64,000 nt of DNA from an uncultured Clostridia bacterium (lineage in GTDB: Bacteria; Bacillota; Clostridia; Christensenellales; UBA1242): contig CAKVHQ010000004.1 of the NCBI GenBank assembly GCA_934749845.1, positions 1 through 64,000 of the forward strand, written 5' to 3'. The position numbers and the translations under genes are program-made. This document shows, piece by piece, positions 34,697-43,424 of this stretch (position 1 is its first letter; each line of letters starts with the position of its first letter). A model generated the notes under the pieces. It did no database searches and was not told where the DNA came from. It saw only the letters and a program-made list of their open reading frames with translations.

Positions 34697-35994
34697 TGTT
34701 TAAAACCTTTATTGATGCCTTTAAAAATAAGGACATTCGAAAGAAAATATTTATAACATTAGGATTACTTTTAATATTTAGACTTGGTTGCTGGATTCCA
34801 GTACCAGGACTTAACCTTTCATACTTTGAACAACAAGTTGGAAGCGAAGGCGCAACATTCTTGCAACTTTTAAGCGGAATTAGTGGTGGTGCGTTATCCA
34901 ATGGTGCTATTTTAGCACTTGGTGTGTCACCATACATTAGTGCGTCAATTATAGTTCAGTTGCTTACACTTGCAATTCCACCACTTGAAAGATTATCAAA
35001 ACAAGGTGAAGAAGGCAGAAAGAAAATTGCTTCTATCACAAAATGGGTAACACTATTTTTGGGTCTTGCACAAGCAATTGGTATTGTTGTTGCATTCGGT
35101 TCAAGCGGATTAAACAACATCTTTATGGGCGCTCCACTTTGGCTTACAGGTGCATGTGTTGTTATTATTTTAACAGCAGGTTCAATGTTCACATATTGGC
35201 TTGGTGAAAAAATAACAGAAGTAGGAATTTCAAACGGAGTTTCTTTGCTTATTTATGTTGGTATCCTATCAACAGCAGCAACAGCATTACTTGGTTCATT
35301 CAAAGCAGTATTTAACAACAACATAGACGAATTATGGCAAATCATAATCTTCCTTGCAGTGTTGATTGTTATATTCGCACTTATCGTTATGATGGACGGT
35401 GCAGAAAGAAAAGTTAAAGTTCAATACGCAAAACAAATTAAGGGAAGAAAAATGTATGGCGGTCAAAGCACTTACATTCCTGTAAGGCTTATGGGAACAG
35501 GTGTTATGCCAATCATTTTCGCGATGAGTTTCTTATCATTCCCACAAATTATCATGAGTATTTTCTGCCCAACAAGCAAAGCAGCAATTTGGTATAACCA
35601 ATACCTTGGTGCTGGTTCATGGGCTTACTCGGTTGTTGTTGGATTACTAATTCTATTCTTTGCATATTTCTATGCACAAATGAGTTTTAATCCAGAAGAT
35701 GTTTCTAAACAAATTCAATCTAATGGTGGATTTATCCCAGGAACAAGACCAGGAAAACCAACTGCAGATTATTTGAAGAAAATCAGCAACAGAATTACAC
35801 TTTTTGGAGCAATTTTCTTGGCATTTATTGCTATTGTTCCAACACTTGTGTTTAAAGCAATCGCTTCTGGCGTTGGCTTGGTTAACGCATTCAGTGCAAC
35901 AGGTATGATTATTATCGTTGGTGTGGCACTTGAAGTTAACAAATCACTTGAGCAACAACTTATGCTCAAAAACTATCGAGGATTTTTAAAGTAA
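34696..35994 (+). CDS. secY: Preprotein translocase channel SecY
   Basis: A 432-residue ten-helix membrane channel. Recognisable parts are FRLGCWIPVPGLN (first periplasmic turn), the plug and lateral-gate region SGGALSNGAILALGVSPYISASII, and the cytoplasmic loop FNPEDVSKQIQSNGGFIPGTRPGKPT that contacts SecA and ribosome. Coupled to rplO. The partner secE is at 7694 in this window; secG is not seen. Confidence 0.98.
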   Translation: MFKTFIDAFKNKDIRKKIFITLGLLLIFRLGCWIPVPGLNLSYFEQQVGSEGATFLQLLSGISGGALSNGAILALGVSPYISASIIVQLLTLAIPPLERLSKQGEEGRKKIASITKWVTLFLGLAQAIGIVVAFGSSGLNNIFMGAPLWLTGACVVIILTAGSMFTYWLGEKITEVGISNGVSLLIYVGILSTAATALLGSFKAVFNNNIDELWQIIIFLAVLIVIFALIVMMDGAERKVKVQYAKQIKGRKMYGGQSTYIPVRLMGTGVMPIIFAMSFLSFPQIIMSIFCPTSKAAIWYNQYLGAGSWAYSVVVGLLILFFAYFYAQMSFNPEDVSKQIQSNGGFIPGTRPGKPTADYLKKISNRITLFGAIFLAFIAIVPTLVFKAIASGVGLVNAFSATGMIIIVGVALEVNKSLEQQLMLKNYRGFLK

Positions 35995-36006
35995 AACGGA
36001 GATTCT

Positions 36007-36627
36007 ATGAATATAATTTTAATCGGTGCTCCGCTATCGGGTAAAGGCACTCAAGCAGAAATTATAACAAAAGAATTTGGCTTGACTCATATTTCAACTG
36101 GAGAAATTCTCCGTGAGGAAATGAAAAGTCAAACACCGCTTGGCTTTAAAGTCAAAAAATATATGGACCAAGCAATGCTTGTTCCAGACAAAATTATAAT
36201 TGAAGTTTTAAAGGATAAACTATCTAGCAATAACTATGAAAATGGAATTTTGCTAGATGGTTTCCCAAGAACTTTAAATCAAGCAAAAGAATTAGCAAAA
36301 ATCATTAAAATTGATAAAGTTTTCTACCTAAAAACAAATTTAGAGCATCTTAAAAAAAGAGTTGCTGGAAGATTTGTGTGTGCTAGTTGCAATAAAACGA
36401 ACACTATTTTAGATGAAAATTTAGTTCCTTGTAAATATTGTGGTGGTCAACTTGTTAAACGACAGGACGACACTTTGGAAAAAGTTGAGTACAGATATAA
36501 CGAGTTTATAGAAAGCACTTATCCTGTGGTTGAGTACTACAAAAAACAAAATTTATTGATTGAAATTTCTGGCGAAAATTCAGTTAAGGAAATTTTTGAA
36601 AGTATTAAGAAGGTTTTGTTGTCATGA
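36007..36627 (+). CDS. adk: Adenylate kinase, zinc-LID type
   Basis: A 206-residue AMP kinase. The P-loop reads GAPLSGKGTQ (GAPGAGKGTQ in most), and AMP-site motifs are STGEILRE and LLDGFPRTLNQA. The LID holds a four-Cys zinc site (CASC then CKYC), as in Gram-positive adk. SD CGGAG; 12 bases after secY; the stop overlaps map by four bases (ATGA). Confidence 0.97.
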   Translation: MNIILIGAPLSGKGTQAEIITKEFGLTHISTGEILREEMKSQTPLGFKVKKYMDQAMLVPDKIIIEVLKDKLSSNNYENGILLDGFPRTLNQAKELAKIIKIDKVFYLKTNLEHLKKRVAGRFVCASCNKTNTILDENLVPCKYCGGQLVKRQDDTLEKVEYRYNEFIESTYPVVEYYKKQNLLIEISGENSVKEIFESIKKVLLS

Positions 36628-37385
36628 TCAATTTAAAAACAAAAAAGCAAATTGAAATGATGAAAGAAGCGTGCCAAATAACTATTGGTGCGATTATGGA
36701 AGCAGGAAAATTTGTTAAAGCAGGTGTTAGCACCTACGAACTTGACCAAATTGCAGAAAATTACATTAGACAGCATGGTGCAATTCCAAGTTGTAAGGGA
36801 TACGAAGGCTATCCAGCAACAATTTGTGCTAGCGTTAATGAAGTTGTTGTTCATGGAATACCATCAAAAGATGTTATTTTAAAGGAAGGTGACATAATTA
36901 GCATTGACTGTTGTGCTTACAAGCATGGCTTTCATGGGGACGCTACAAGAACATTTGCAGTTGGAAAAATAAGTAGCGAAAAACAGCGTTTAATTGATGT
37001 TACAAAGCAAGCATTTTATGAGGGCGTTAACGCAATTAAAGTTGGTGGTCATATTGGAGATATTGGCGAAGCAATTCAGTCATATGTTGAAAAAAATGGC
37101 TATTCGGTTGTTAGAGAAATGATTGGTCACGGAATAGGCAAAGAAATGCATGAAGACCCAGCCGTACCAAACTATGGTCGCAAAAACACTGGAAGTAAAA
37201 TTGAAAACGGATTGGTTATTGCAATCGAGCCTATGGTTAATATGGGCAGAAAAGATATCGTAATAAGAGAAGATGGTTGGACTTGTTTAACGAGAGATAG
37301 AAAGCCATCTTGCCATTATGAAAACACTGTTGCGATTATAGACGACAAAGTTGAAATTTTAACATTGTGGGGAGATTATGAATAG
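36624..37385 (+). CDS. map: Methionine aminopeptidase type I
   Basis: A 253-residue dinuclear metal enzyme removing the initiator Met. Metal ligands lie in SIDCCAYKHGFHGDATRTF, MIGHGIGKEMHEDP and IAIEPMVNMG, ending with ENTVAI. The start ATG overlaps the adk stop and its end overlaps the KOW gene by eight bases, showing tight coupling. Length is normal. Confidence 0.97.
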   Translation: MINLKTKKQIEMMKEACQITIGAIMEAGKFVKAGVSTYELDQIAENYIRQHGAIPSCKGYEGYPATICASVNEVVVHGIPSKDVILKEGDIISIDCCAYKHGFHGDATRTFAVGKISSEKQRLIDVTKQAFYEGVNAIKVGGHIGDIGEAIQSYVEKNGYSVVREMIGHGIGKEMHEDPAVPNYGRKNTGSKIENGLVIAIEPMVNMGRKDIVIREDGWTCLTRDRKPSCHYENTVAIIDDKVEILTLWGDYE

Positions 37386-37656
37386 TTTTTCAATCGGTGA
37401 GATTGTTGAAAGTACTCAAGGGCGAGATAAGGGTAACCTTTATATCGTTTATGGTTATGAAAATAACAAAGCATTGCTTGTTAATGGAAATAACAAAACA
37501 ATCACAAAGCCAAAAGTTAAAAACTTAAACCATTTAACATCATTAAATTTCGTTCAAGAAAATTTAAAAGACAAAATTTTAAACAAAAAAACTGTATTTG
37601 ATGCAGAAATATACAGTGCAATCAAAAAATTTAAGGAAAATAGCAAAGGAGTGTAG
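37378..37656 (+). CDS. KOW-domain RNA-binding protein (L14e-like)
   Basis: A 92-residue protein with an N-terminal KOW/SH3-like fold (FSIGEIVESTQGRDKGNLYIVYG) as in eukaryotic-type L14e/L27e. Such proteins sit between map and infA in many Clostridia and are thought to bind RNA or the ribosome. The C-terminal third is helical and basic. It overlaps map by eight bases and ends one base before infA. Confidence 0.85.
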   Translation: MNSFSIGEIVESTQGRDKGNLYIVYGYENNKALLVNGNNKTITKPKVKNLNHLTSLNFVQENLKDKILNKKTVFDAEIYSAIKKFKENSKGV

Positions 37657-37657
37657 T

Positions 37658-37876
37658 ATGCCAAAGGAAGATTGCCTAGAACTTGAAGGTGTTGTTGTTG
37701 ATATCCAACGAGATGACATTAAAATTAAGTTATCAAACGATGTTGTCATAACAGGATATTTAGCAGGCAAACTTAGGATAAACAATATTCGTATTTTGGT
37801 TGGCGATAAAGTTAAGGTAGAAATGAGTCCTTACGATTTAACTCGCGGTAGAATTACTTGGCGAGCAAAAAACTAA
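37658..37876 (+). CDS. infA: Translation initiation factor IF-1
   Basis: A 72-residue OB-fold factor. MPKEDCLELEGVVVDIQ, GYLAGKLRINNIRILVGDKV and LTRGRITWRAK are clear. ATG 37658 follows SD AAAGGAG and gives the standard 72-residue length. A longer in-frame start at 37598 would lie inside the KOW gene and is rejected. Confidence 0.97.
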   Translation: MPKEDCLELEGVVVDIQRDDIKIKLSNDVVITGYLAGKLRINNIRILVGDKVKVEMSPYDLTRGRITWRAKN

Positions 37877-37891
37877 AAAAGGAGAAAAATT

Positions 37892-38008
37892 ATGAAAGTT
37901 AGACCATCAGTTAAACCTATTTGCAGTTCTTGCAAAGTTATTAAACGTGAAGGTAAAATTTATGTAATTTGCAGTAAATACAAAAAACATAAACAACGTC
38001 AAGGCTAA
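37892..38008 (+). CDS. rpmJ: Ribosomal protein bL36
   Basis: A 38-residue zinc-ribbon protein: [20 protein letters not shown], then [14 protein letters not shown]. The zinc ligands are Cys11, Cys14, Cys27 and His33. The last spacing is C-x5-H, one residue longer than the usual C-x4-H (normal length is 37). SD AAAGGAG. The strong rpsM promoter begins immediately after its stop. Confidence 0.95.
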   Translation: MKVRPSVKPICSSCKVIKREGKIYVICSKYKKHKQRQG

Positions 38009-38011
38009 TTT

Positions 38012-38040
38012 TTGACAAAACTAACAAAAAGGTTTATAAT
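38012..38040 (+). promoter_or_regulatory. Full-consensus promoter of the alpha operon
   Basis: TTGACA (38012-38017), 17-base spacer, TATAAT (38035-38040). The start is predicted near 38047, giving a leader of about 180 bases. Confidence 0.9.
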
Positions 38041-38053
38041 ATAAAATATATGC

Positions 38054-38197
38054 CTATATATAAGACTGTCATAGAAAGTATGATGGTTTCCACACTTTTA
38101 TATATAGACATAACAATCAAGTTTTAAATCTTGTAAAAAATTAGTACCAAATGCTTTTAAAGGCGGCTGACAATTATCTATTGTTTCTTTAAAAGCA
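38054..38197 (+). ncRNA. Structured rpsM (alpha operon) leader RNA
   Basis: Domain 1: perfect 10-bp stem CTATATATAA/TTATATATAG (38054-38063 with 38098-38107). It encloses hairpin CTGTCATA/TATGATGG (38066-38073 with 38079-38086, loop GAAAG) and an unpaired TTTCCACAC strand. Domain 2: perfect 11-bp stem TGCTTTTAAAG/CTTTAAAAGCA (38152-38162 with 38187-38197) with an inner ACAAT/ATTGT stem. rpsD lies in this operon, and S4 is the known autoregulator of alpha operons in other bacteria, so S4 is the likely ligand. The fold is inferred by eye. Confidence 0.6.
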
Positions 38198-38228
38198 AAG
38201 TTTAAATTAACATTTATGGAGGAAAAAC

Positions 38229-38594
38229 ATGGCTCGTATTGCAGGAGTTGACTTGCCAAAGGACAAAAGACTTGAAGTTGGTTTAACATACGTTTATGGT
38301 ATCGGTATCAACAAATCAAGAGAAATCTTAGAGGCAACAGGCATTAGTCCAGATATTAGAGTTAAAGACTTATCCGAGGACGATGCAGCAAAAATAAGAG
38401 AATATATCGACAAACATGTAACAGTTGAAGGAGATTTGAAAAGAGATGTTGCTATGAACATCAAACGCTTAACAGAAATTAACTGTTACAGAGGAATTAG
38501 ACACAGAAAAAATTTACCTTGCAGAGGACAAAGCACACATTGTAATGCTCACACTGTTAAAGGTATTGCTAAAAAACGCGCTGCGAAAAAGTAA
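38229..38594 (+). CDS. rpsM: Ribosomal protein uS13
   Basis: A 121-residue 30S-head protein. [26 protein letters not shown] and the C-terminal [26 protein letters not shown] are typical, although the usual RTNARTRKG stretch is altered to [14 protein letters not shown] with an additional Cys. SD GGAGG. It begins the alpha operon after a 220-base leader. Confidence 0.97.
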   Translation: MARIAGVDLPKDKRLEVGLTYVYGIGINKSREILEATGISPDIRVKDLSEDDAAKIREYIDKHVTVEGDLKRDVAMNIKRLTEINCYRGIRHRKNLPCRGQSTHCNAHTVKGIAKKRAAKK

Positions 38595-38616
38595 TTAAAG
38601 GAGATAAATTATAAAA

Positions 38617-39003
38617 ATGGCAGAAGTTAAAAAAAGAAAGAAAAAAGTTACAAAAAATTTAGATAAAGGAATGTGTCACATTCATTCATCTAACAACAAT
38701 ACAATCGTAACTATTACCGACGAACAAGGTAATGCAGTTAGTTGGTGCAGTGCTGGAAAACTTGGATTTAGAGGTTCAAGAAAAAATACTCCATTCGCAG
38801 CAGGACAAGCAGCAGAAATCGCTGCAAAGGCTGCTAAGGAACAAGGTATTAACAGTGTTGAAGTTTTTGTAAAAGGTCCAGGTAATGGCAGAGAATCTGC
38901 TATTAGAGCACTTCAAACAGCAGAAATCAACATTACATCTATTCAAGATGTATCACCAATTCCACACAATGGTTGCAGACCACCAAAAAGAAGAAGAATT
39001 TAA
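38617..39003 (+). CDS. rpsK: Ribosomal protein uS11
   Basis: A 128-residue platform protein that contacts mRNA in the E site. [22 protein letters not shown] and the ending [12 protein letters not shown] are diagnostic. SD AAGGAG; 22 bases after rpsM. Length is normal. Confidence 0.98.
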   Translation: MAEVKKRKKKVTKNLDKGMCHIHSSNNNTIVTITDEQGNAVSWCSAGKLGFRGSRKNTPFAAGQAAEIAAKAAKEQGINSVEVFVKGPGNGRESAIRALQTAEINITSIQDVSPIPHNGCRPPKRRRI

Positions 39004-39022
39004 TTTTATAAGGAGATAAACA

Positions 39023-39649
39023 ATGGCAAAATATACAGAGGCTGATTGTCGTTTGTGCAGACGAGAAGGTTGCAAGTTGTTTTTGAAGGGCGATAGATGC
39101 TTAACAAAAAAATGTGCTTTCGAACGTCACCCACAAGCACCTGGTATTCATGGTGCAGATAATGCAAGAAAGAAAGTTTCAGAATATGGCTCACAACTTA
39201 GAGAAAAACAAAAAGTTAAAAGAGCATATGGCGTTCTAGAAAAACAATTTAGAGGCTACTACGAAAAAGCAGAAAACATGAAAGGTAAAACTGGTGAACT
39301 TATGCTTTCATTACTTGAAAGAAGATTGGATAACACCGCTTACCGTCTTGGATTTGGTGCTTCAAGAGCACAAGCAAGACAAATTGTAAATCATGGATTG
39401 CTTACGGTTAATGGAAAGAAAGTTAACATTCCATCATACCAAGTTAAAGTTGGCGATGTAATCGCAGTTAAAGAAAATAAGAGAGATTTGGCTCTATTTA
39501 AAGACCTTAAGGACATCAAGATTGTTGTTCCAAAATGGCTTGAACTTAACACTGCTGAATTATCAGGAAAAGTTATTGCAAACCCACAAAGAGAAGACAT
39601 TGATCTTAATATTAAAGAACACTTGATTGTTGAGTTGTACTCAAGATAA
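39023..39649 (+). CDS. rpsD: Ribosomal protein uS4, cysteine-containing type
   Basis: A 208-residue assembly nucleator and, in other bacteria, translational repressor of this operon. The N-terminal zinc-type cysteine cluster is CRLCRREGC then RCLTKKC. The S4 RNA-binding domain is [35 protein letters not shown]. Its location in the operon makes it the prime candidate to bind the leader at 38054. Confidence 0.98.
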   Translation: MAKYTEADCRLCRREGCKLFLKGDRCLTKKCAFERHPQAPGIHGADNARKKVSEYGSQLREKQKVKRAYGVLEKQFRGYYEKAENMKGKTGELMLSLLERRLDNTAYRLGFGASRAQARQIVNHGLLTVNGKKVNIPSYQVKVGDVIAVKENKRDLALFKDLKDIKIVVPKWLELNTAELSGKVIANPQREDIDLNIKEHLIVELYSR

Positions 39650-39679
39650 TCTTAAAAAAAAGTTGGAGGATTATTTTAT

Positions 39680-40630
39680 ATGATGGAAATCGAAAAGCCA
39701 AGAATTACTTGTGAAGAAAACGAAAACGGAACATACGCAAAATTCGTTGTTGAGCCACTCGAAAGAGGCTATGGTATGACCATAGGTAATGCTTTAAGAA
39801 GAACTCTTCTTGGAGCACTCCCTGGTGCAGCACCTATTGCAATTAGAATTGATGGCGTTGACCATGAGTTTTCAACAGTAAAGGGTGTTATGGAAGATGT
39901 TATAGACATCGTTTTAAACATCAAATCTTTGGCAGTTAAAACTTACAGTTTGGACAAAGATTTTAAGACAACTCTTAGAATCAAGCGTGATAAAGCAGGC
40001 GAAGTTAAAGCAAGCGATATTGAACCAAATGACCAAGTTGAAATTTTGAATCCAGATTTACACATTTGCACAATGGAAAATGTTCCATTTGAAATGGAAA
40101 TTATGGTTGGTCGTGGCAGAGGATATGTTCCTGCAGATGACAATAAAGATGAATCTCAACCTATTGGATATATCGCAGTAGATAGCATTTACACACCTGT
40201 TAAAAAAGTAAACTACTATGTTGAAGGTGCTCGTGTAGGTCAAAAAATGGACTACGATAAACTTACCCTTGAAGTGGAAACCAATGGTACACTCTCTGCA
40301 AGAGAAGTAGTAAGTTTGTCAGCAAAAATCATTCAAGACCACACACAATTGTTTGTTGACTTGGTTGATAACATGAAAAATGTTAATATCTTAACCACTC
40401 GTGAAGAAGACAAGCAACAAAAAGCACTTGAAATGACAATCGAAGATATGGATTTGTCAGTTCGTTCATTTAACTGCTTAAAGAGAGCAGGAATCAACAC
40501 AGTTGAAGATTTAACAAGAAAAAGTAAAGACGATATGTTAAAAGTTCGTAACCTTGGATTAAAATCACTTGAAGAAGTTATCAAAAAACTTGAAAGTTTT
40601 GGTTTTAGTTTAAGAAACGATGAAGAATAA
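39680..40630 (+). CDS. rpoA: RNA polymerase alpha subunit
   Basis: A 316-residue subunit. The N-terminal dimerisation domain has LERGYGMTIGNALRRTLLGALPGAAP. The C-terminal domain, which binds UP elements and activators, starts around LSVRSFNCLKRAGINTVEDL and has VRNLGLKSLEEVIKKL. SD TGGAGG; two ATGs are adjacent and the first is used. Length is normal. Confidence 0.98.
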   Translation: MMEIEKPRITCEENENGTYAKFVVEPLERGYGMTIGNALRRTLLGALPGAAPIAIRIDGVDHEFSTVKGVMEDVIDIVLNIKSLAVKTYSLDKDFKTTLRIKRDKAGEVKASDIEPNDQVEILNPDLHICTMENVPFEMEIMVGRGRGYVPADDNKDESQPIGYIAVDSIYTPVKKVNYYVEGARVGQKMDYDKLTLEVETNGTLSAREVVSLSAKIIQDHTQLFVDLVDNMKNVNILTTREEDKQQKALEMTIEDMDLSVRSFNCLKRAGINTVEDLTRKSKDDMLKVRNLGLKSLEEVIKKLESFGFSLRNDEE

Positions 40631-40644
40631 TAAGGAGATAGACA

Positions 40645-41157
40645 ATGGCACAAATTAAGAAATTAAACAGACCAACCGATGAAAGATTGGCAATATTAAG
40701 AAACCAAGCATCTAATCTTCTTTGGTACGGAAAACTTGAAACAACACTTGAAAAAGCAAAAGCAGTTAAAAGTTATGCAGAAAGACTCTTGACAGTTGCA
40801 ATTAACTCTTACACAGATGTTGTTAAGGTAGAAAAAGAAGTTGTTATAGCAAATGGCAAAAAGGCAAAACAAGAAGTTTTGAACGATGGACCAAAAAAAC
40901 TTGCAGCAAGAAGAAAACTTCAAGGTAAATTATACGACCTTCAAGAACAAAGAGCACCAAAAGAAGCAAAAGCAGATTTTGTTAAGCGTACAGAAGATGT
41001 TAAACATCCTTTAATTGAAAAAATGTTTAACGTTTATGCTCCAAAATATGCAAAAAGAGCAGAAGAACTTGGTCAAAAGGGTGGCTACATTAGACTCATT
41101 AAATTGGGTGCACGTCGTGGCGACAATGCAGAAATGGCAGTTCTACAACTAATTTAG
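40645..41157 (+). CDS. rplQ: Ribosomal protein bL17, with internal insertion
   Basis: A 170-residue L17; E. coli has 127 and B. subtilis 120. The N-terminus (LNRPTDERLAILRNQASNLLWYGKLETTLEKAKAV) and C-terminus (GGYIRLIKLGARRGDNAEMAVLQLI) are normal. The extra 50 residues lie between them (from about residue 60, charged and helical). The usual MRH-start is replaced by MAQIKKLNRP. SD AAGGAG. Last gene of the super-operon, followed by a terminator. Confidence 0.95.
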   Translation: MAQIKKLNRPTDERLAILRNQASNLLWYGKLETTLEKAKAVKSYAERLLTVAINSYTDVVKVEKEVVIANGKKAKQEVLNDGPKKLAARRKLQGKLYDLQEQRAPKEAKADFVKRTEDVKHPLIEKMFNVYAPKYAKRAEELGQKGGYIRLIKLGARRGDNAEMAVLQLI

Positions 41158-41164
41158 TTAAATA

Positions 41165-41195
41165 AAAAATCTCTTAAATAAAGAGATTTTTTTTA
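41165..41195 (+). terminator. Terminator of the ribosomal super-operon
   Basis: Stem AAAAATCTCTT (41165-41175) / AAGAGATTTTT (41181-41191), loop AAATA, then T residues. Confidence 0.9.
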
Positions 41196-41289
41196 TTTTA
41201 TTTAAAGTCCAAGTTATTTCACTTTTAGCGATATATTGAGAAAATATCAAATTCATTTAATAAAAAAATTAAAAAAAAATGATAATAAT

Positions 41290-41312
41290 AAAAAAACCCT
41301 ATATTTATAGGG
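41290..41312 (-). terminator. Terminator of the minus-strand glycosyltransferase pair
   Basis: Stem CCCTAT (41297-41302) / ATAGGG (41307-41312), loop ATTT; read on the minus strand it is followed by a U-run (A-run at 41290-41296). The stop codon of the gene lies within the hairpin. Confidence 0.8.
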
Positions 41313-42474
41313 ATTTTTTCATTTTTTCAATTTGTTCGTAGTAAATTGACAAATACTCGCTTGTTGCTTGTTCCCATGTTTTTGGGATTTCTCGACTTGC
41401 ATTTTCGCCAATTATTTTATTTTCTTTTTTATGTTCTAAAATATATTCGATTTTGCTTGCCATGTCGCTTGGCTCGTTTTTAATTAAGTAGCCGTTATGG
41501 TTATCAGTTATTCTTTCGCTAGAATCAGTTTTTTCTATCGCTATTGTTGGAAGAGCATATAGTGCCGATTCTATTATAGTTAAACTATCATTATCAAAAA
41601 TGGAAGGGAATAGGTAAACTGTGCTATTTAGATATAATGATGAAAGCAATTTTTTATCTGTTATCGAACCCGTAAAACACACGTTATTTTCTAATCCTTT
41701 TTGTTTGCACTGTTTTTTAAAGTATTCTAAATCATCTCCATTTCCCACAAACATCATTTTGAAATTTACATTTTTTTTGCTTAATATTTCAAGCGAATTT
41801 ATAATAAACTCAATGTTTTTAACTTTTGTCATTCTGCCTACAAACAAAAGTATATCGTCGGTGTTTTTTAAATTAAATTGTTTTAATGCTAAATCTTGAA
41901 TTTCTTCATTACTAAATCTTTTGAATGTTGCCCCATTTTTAATAACTTTAAATGGACCATTATAACCATATAATTTAAATTCTTCGCCCATTCCGTAAGA
42001 AACAGCAGTAACAACATTTGCTTTTTTTAACTTTTTTCCTATCTTTTTTAGTGCAATATTCACTAAAAATTTGCTTTTTACTGCATCTTTGTATGCATAA
42101 CTAAACTTGGTGTGAATTGTCGATACACAAGGAATGTTATGTTTTTTTGAGTATTTTAAAGCAAGGGAAAGCATGCTCGCTTGAGTTTGACAATGAATTA
42201 TGTCTGGGCTAAATTCGTCTATTTTTTTAAATAACTTTTTATTGCAAATTGGAAGAGCGTAGTAATCGTTTGCATCAATTTTAATACTTTTTTTTCTTAA
42301 AACTTGAAATTCTAGCATCGAATCGTTTTCATTTTTATAGTGCGGTGCAACAACCAAAACTTCGTGCCCTTGCTTTTTTAGTTCTTTTGCTATATTTATG
42401 GTCGCATTTTCTGTTCCGCCAACTCCTGGCAAAAAATTATCGGTAAATATGGCAATTTTAAGTTTATTATTCAT
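41305..42474 (-). CDS. GT4-family glycosyltransferase
   Basis: A 389-residue GT-B fold enzyme. KIAIFTDNFLPGVGGTENATINIAKEL is the acceptor-domain start. VTAVSYGMGEEFKLYGY, LLFVGRMTKVKNIEFII and the C-terminal FPSIFDNDSLTIIESALYALPTIA (E-x7-E type) mark the nucleotide-sugar half. It resembles diacylglycerol glucosyltransferases and other lipid or polysaccharide mannosyl/glucosyl transferases; the exact sugar is unknown. ATG 42474 has SD AGGAGA; a longer start is not supported. It lies 29 bases downstream of the GT8 gene. Confidence 0.9.
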   Translation of the reverse strand: MNNKLKIAIFTDNFLPGVGGTENATINIAKELKKQGHEVLVVAPHYKNENDSMLEFQVLRKKSIKIDANDYYALPICNKKLFKKIDEFSPDIIHCQTQASMLSLALKYSKKHNIPCVSTIHTKFSYAYKDAVKSKFLVNIALKKIGKKLKKANVVTAVSYGMGEEFKLYGYNGPFKVIKNGATFKRFSNEEIQDLALKQFNLKNTDDILLFVGRMTKVKNIEFIINSLEILSKKNVNFKMMFVGNGDDLEYFKKQCKQKGLENNVCFTGSITDKKLLSSLYLNSTVYLFPSIFDNDSLTIIESALYALPTIAIEKTDSSERITDNHNGYLIKNEPSDMASKIEYILEHKKENKIIGENASREIPKTWEQATSEYLSIYYEQIEKMKKSL

Positions 42475-42503
42475 ATTTTCTCCTAATATAAAATAAAGCA
42501 AAT

Positions 42504-43316
42504 TTAAGAAATTTGCTTTTTAATTTCCAAACATTCATTCAATAAATCGGCATACATAGGAAAACTTTGTAAAAACAATTCAGTATGCCATGGTTTTATT
42601 CTGTTTCTAACTTTGCCTTTTTGTCTTGCGTTGCAAAGATGATGAACAACTATATCATCACTGTATTTACATTTGTGTCTAAACCAATTATATTTATAAG
42701 GAATCATCAATCTATACTTAATTGACTTATTCAACGCATCTTGATCTGCAAAAGACATTTTTTTGTGTTTGCATAAATAAATTGCCTTATCAAACGATTT
42801 AGTTTCTCTAATCTTTTTAAGATTTAAAAGCATAACTCCTGCATTAAAGTAATTCCAAAAGCCAACAAAGTTGACGAACATAATATCTCTAACAACACCT
42901 GCTTCGTAATTTGAAACATCAATGTTAAACAGAGAAGAAATGTCGTTATTTATAATCGTATCAGTATCTAAATATATTATTTTTTCTGGTAAATCTAGGT
43001 GCGGAGCAAGCAATCTTAAAAGCGTGTATGGTGTGCATCTTGTTTTTTGATTTTTTCCGTCATCAAAAAATTGATGATATTCTTTTGTTGTGTCTATTTT
43101 TATAATTTTGCTATCTTTATTATACTTGTTAATTGTCTTTTGCAAAAATTCAATTTGTTCATCTGTAATTGGCACATAAACTGGGTCAATTTCATGCAAA
43201 TCCATGGTTAAAACATAGGCTGTGAAAGGGCTTTTAGTGTTTTTTGCTAAACTTACAAGAGAAATTAAAAGTCCGTCAAAAACTTTAATATTTCCTGCGT
43301 ACATTATATTTATCAT
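42504..43316 (-). CDS. GT8-family glycosyltransferase
   Basis: A 270-residue GT-A enzyme of the LPS-galactosyl/glycogenin-like family. Marks are the N-terminal MYAGNIKVFDGLLISLVSLAKN, the DxD metal site in KIIYLDTDTII, FNAGVMLLNLKKIRE, and the C-terminal HHLCNARQKGKVRNRI. It transfers hexose from a UDP-sugar; acceptor unknown. SD AGGAGA. First gene of the minus-strand pair, divergent from another GT4 gene at 43425. Confidence 0.88.
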   Translation of the reverse strand: MINIMYAGNIKVFDGLLISLVSLAKNTKSPFTAYVLTMDLHEIDPVYVPITDEQIEFLQKTINKYNKDSKIIKIDTTKEYHQFFDDGKNQKTRCTPYTLLRLLAPHLDLPEKIIYLDTDTIINNDISSLFNIDVSNYEAGVVRDIMFVNFVGFWNYFNAGVMLLNLKKIRETKSFDKAIYLCKHKKMSFADQDALNKSIKYRLMIPYKYNWFRHKCKYSDDIVVHHLCNARQKGKVRNRIKPWHTELFLQSFPMYADLLNECLEIKKQIS

Positions 43317-43388
43317 ATATTCTCCTAAAACAAGAATAGTATATTTAAAATGGAAGGAGTTGTCAATCTATTTTTTTTGCTTAAAAGG

Positions 43389-43417
43389 TTGAGTTTCGTT
43401 TGCTAATTTGCTATAAT
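43389..43417 (+). promoter_or_regulatory. Promoter of the plus-strand GT4 gene, leaderless layout
   Basis: TTGAGT (43389-43394), 17-base spacer, TATAAT (43412-43417); ATG begins seven bases later. No SD lies between. Confidence 0.65.
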
Positions 43418-43424
43418 CAAAAAT

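Noticed and set aside
37598..37657. Longer IF-1 from 37598
   Set aside because: Lies inside the KOW gene; ATG 37658 gives the universal 72 residues.
38054..38107. Purine-riboswitch-like element (P1 stem plus GTTTCC strand)
   Set aside because: Only one inner hairpin is present; the third helix and the paired loops are missing, and the gene is ribosomal.
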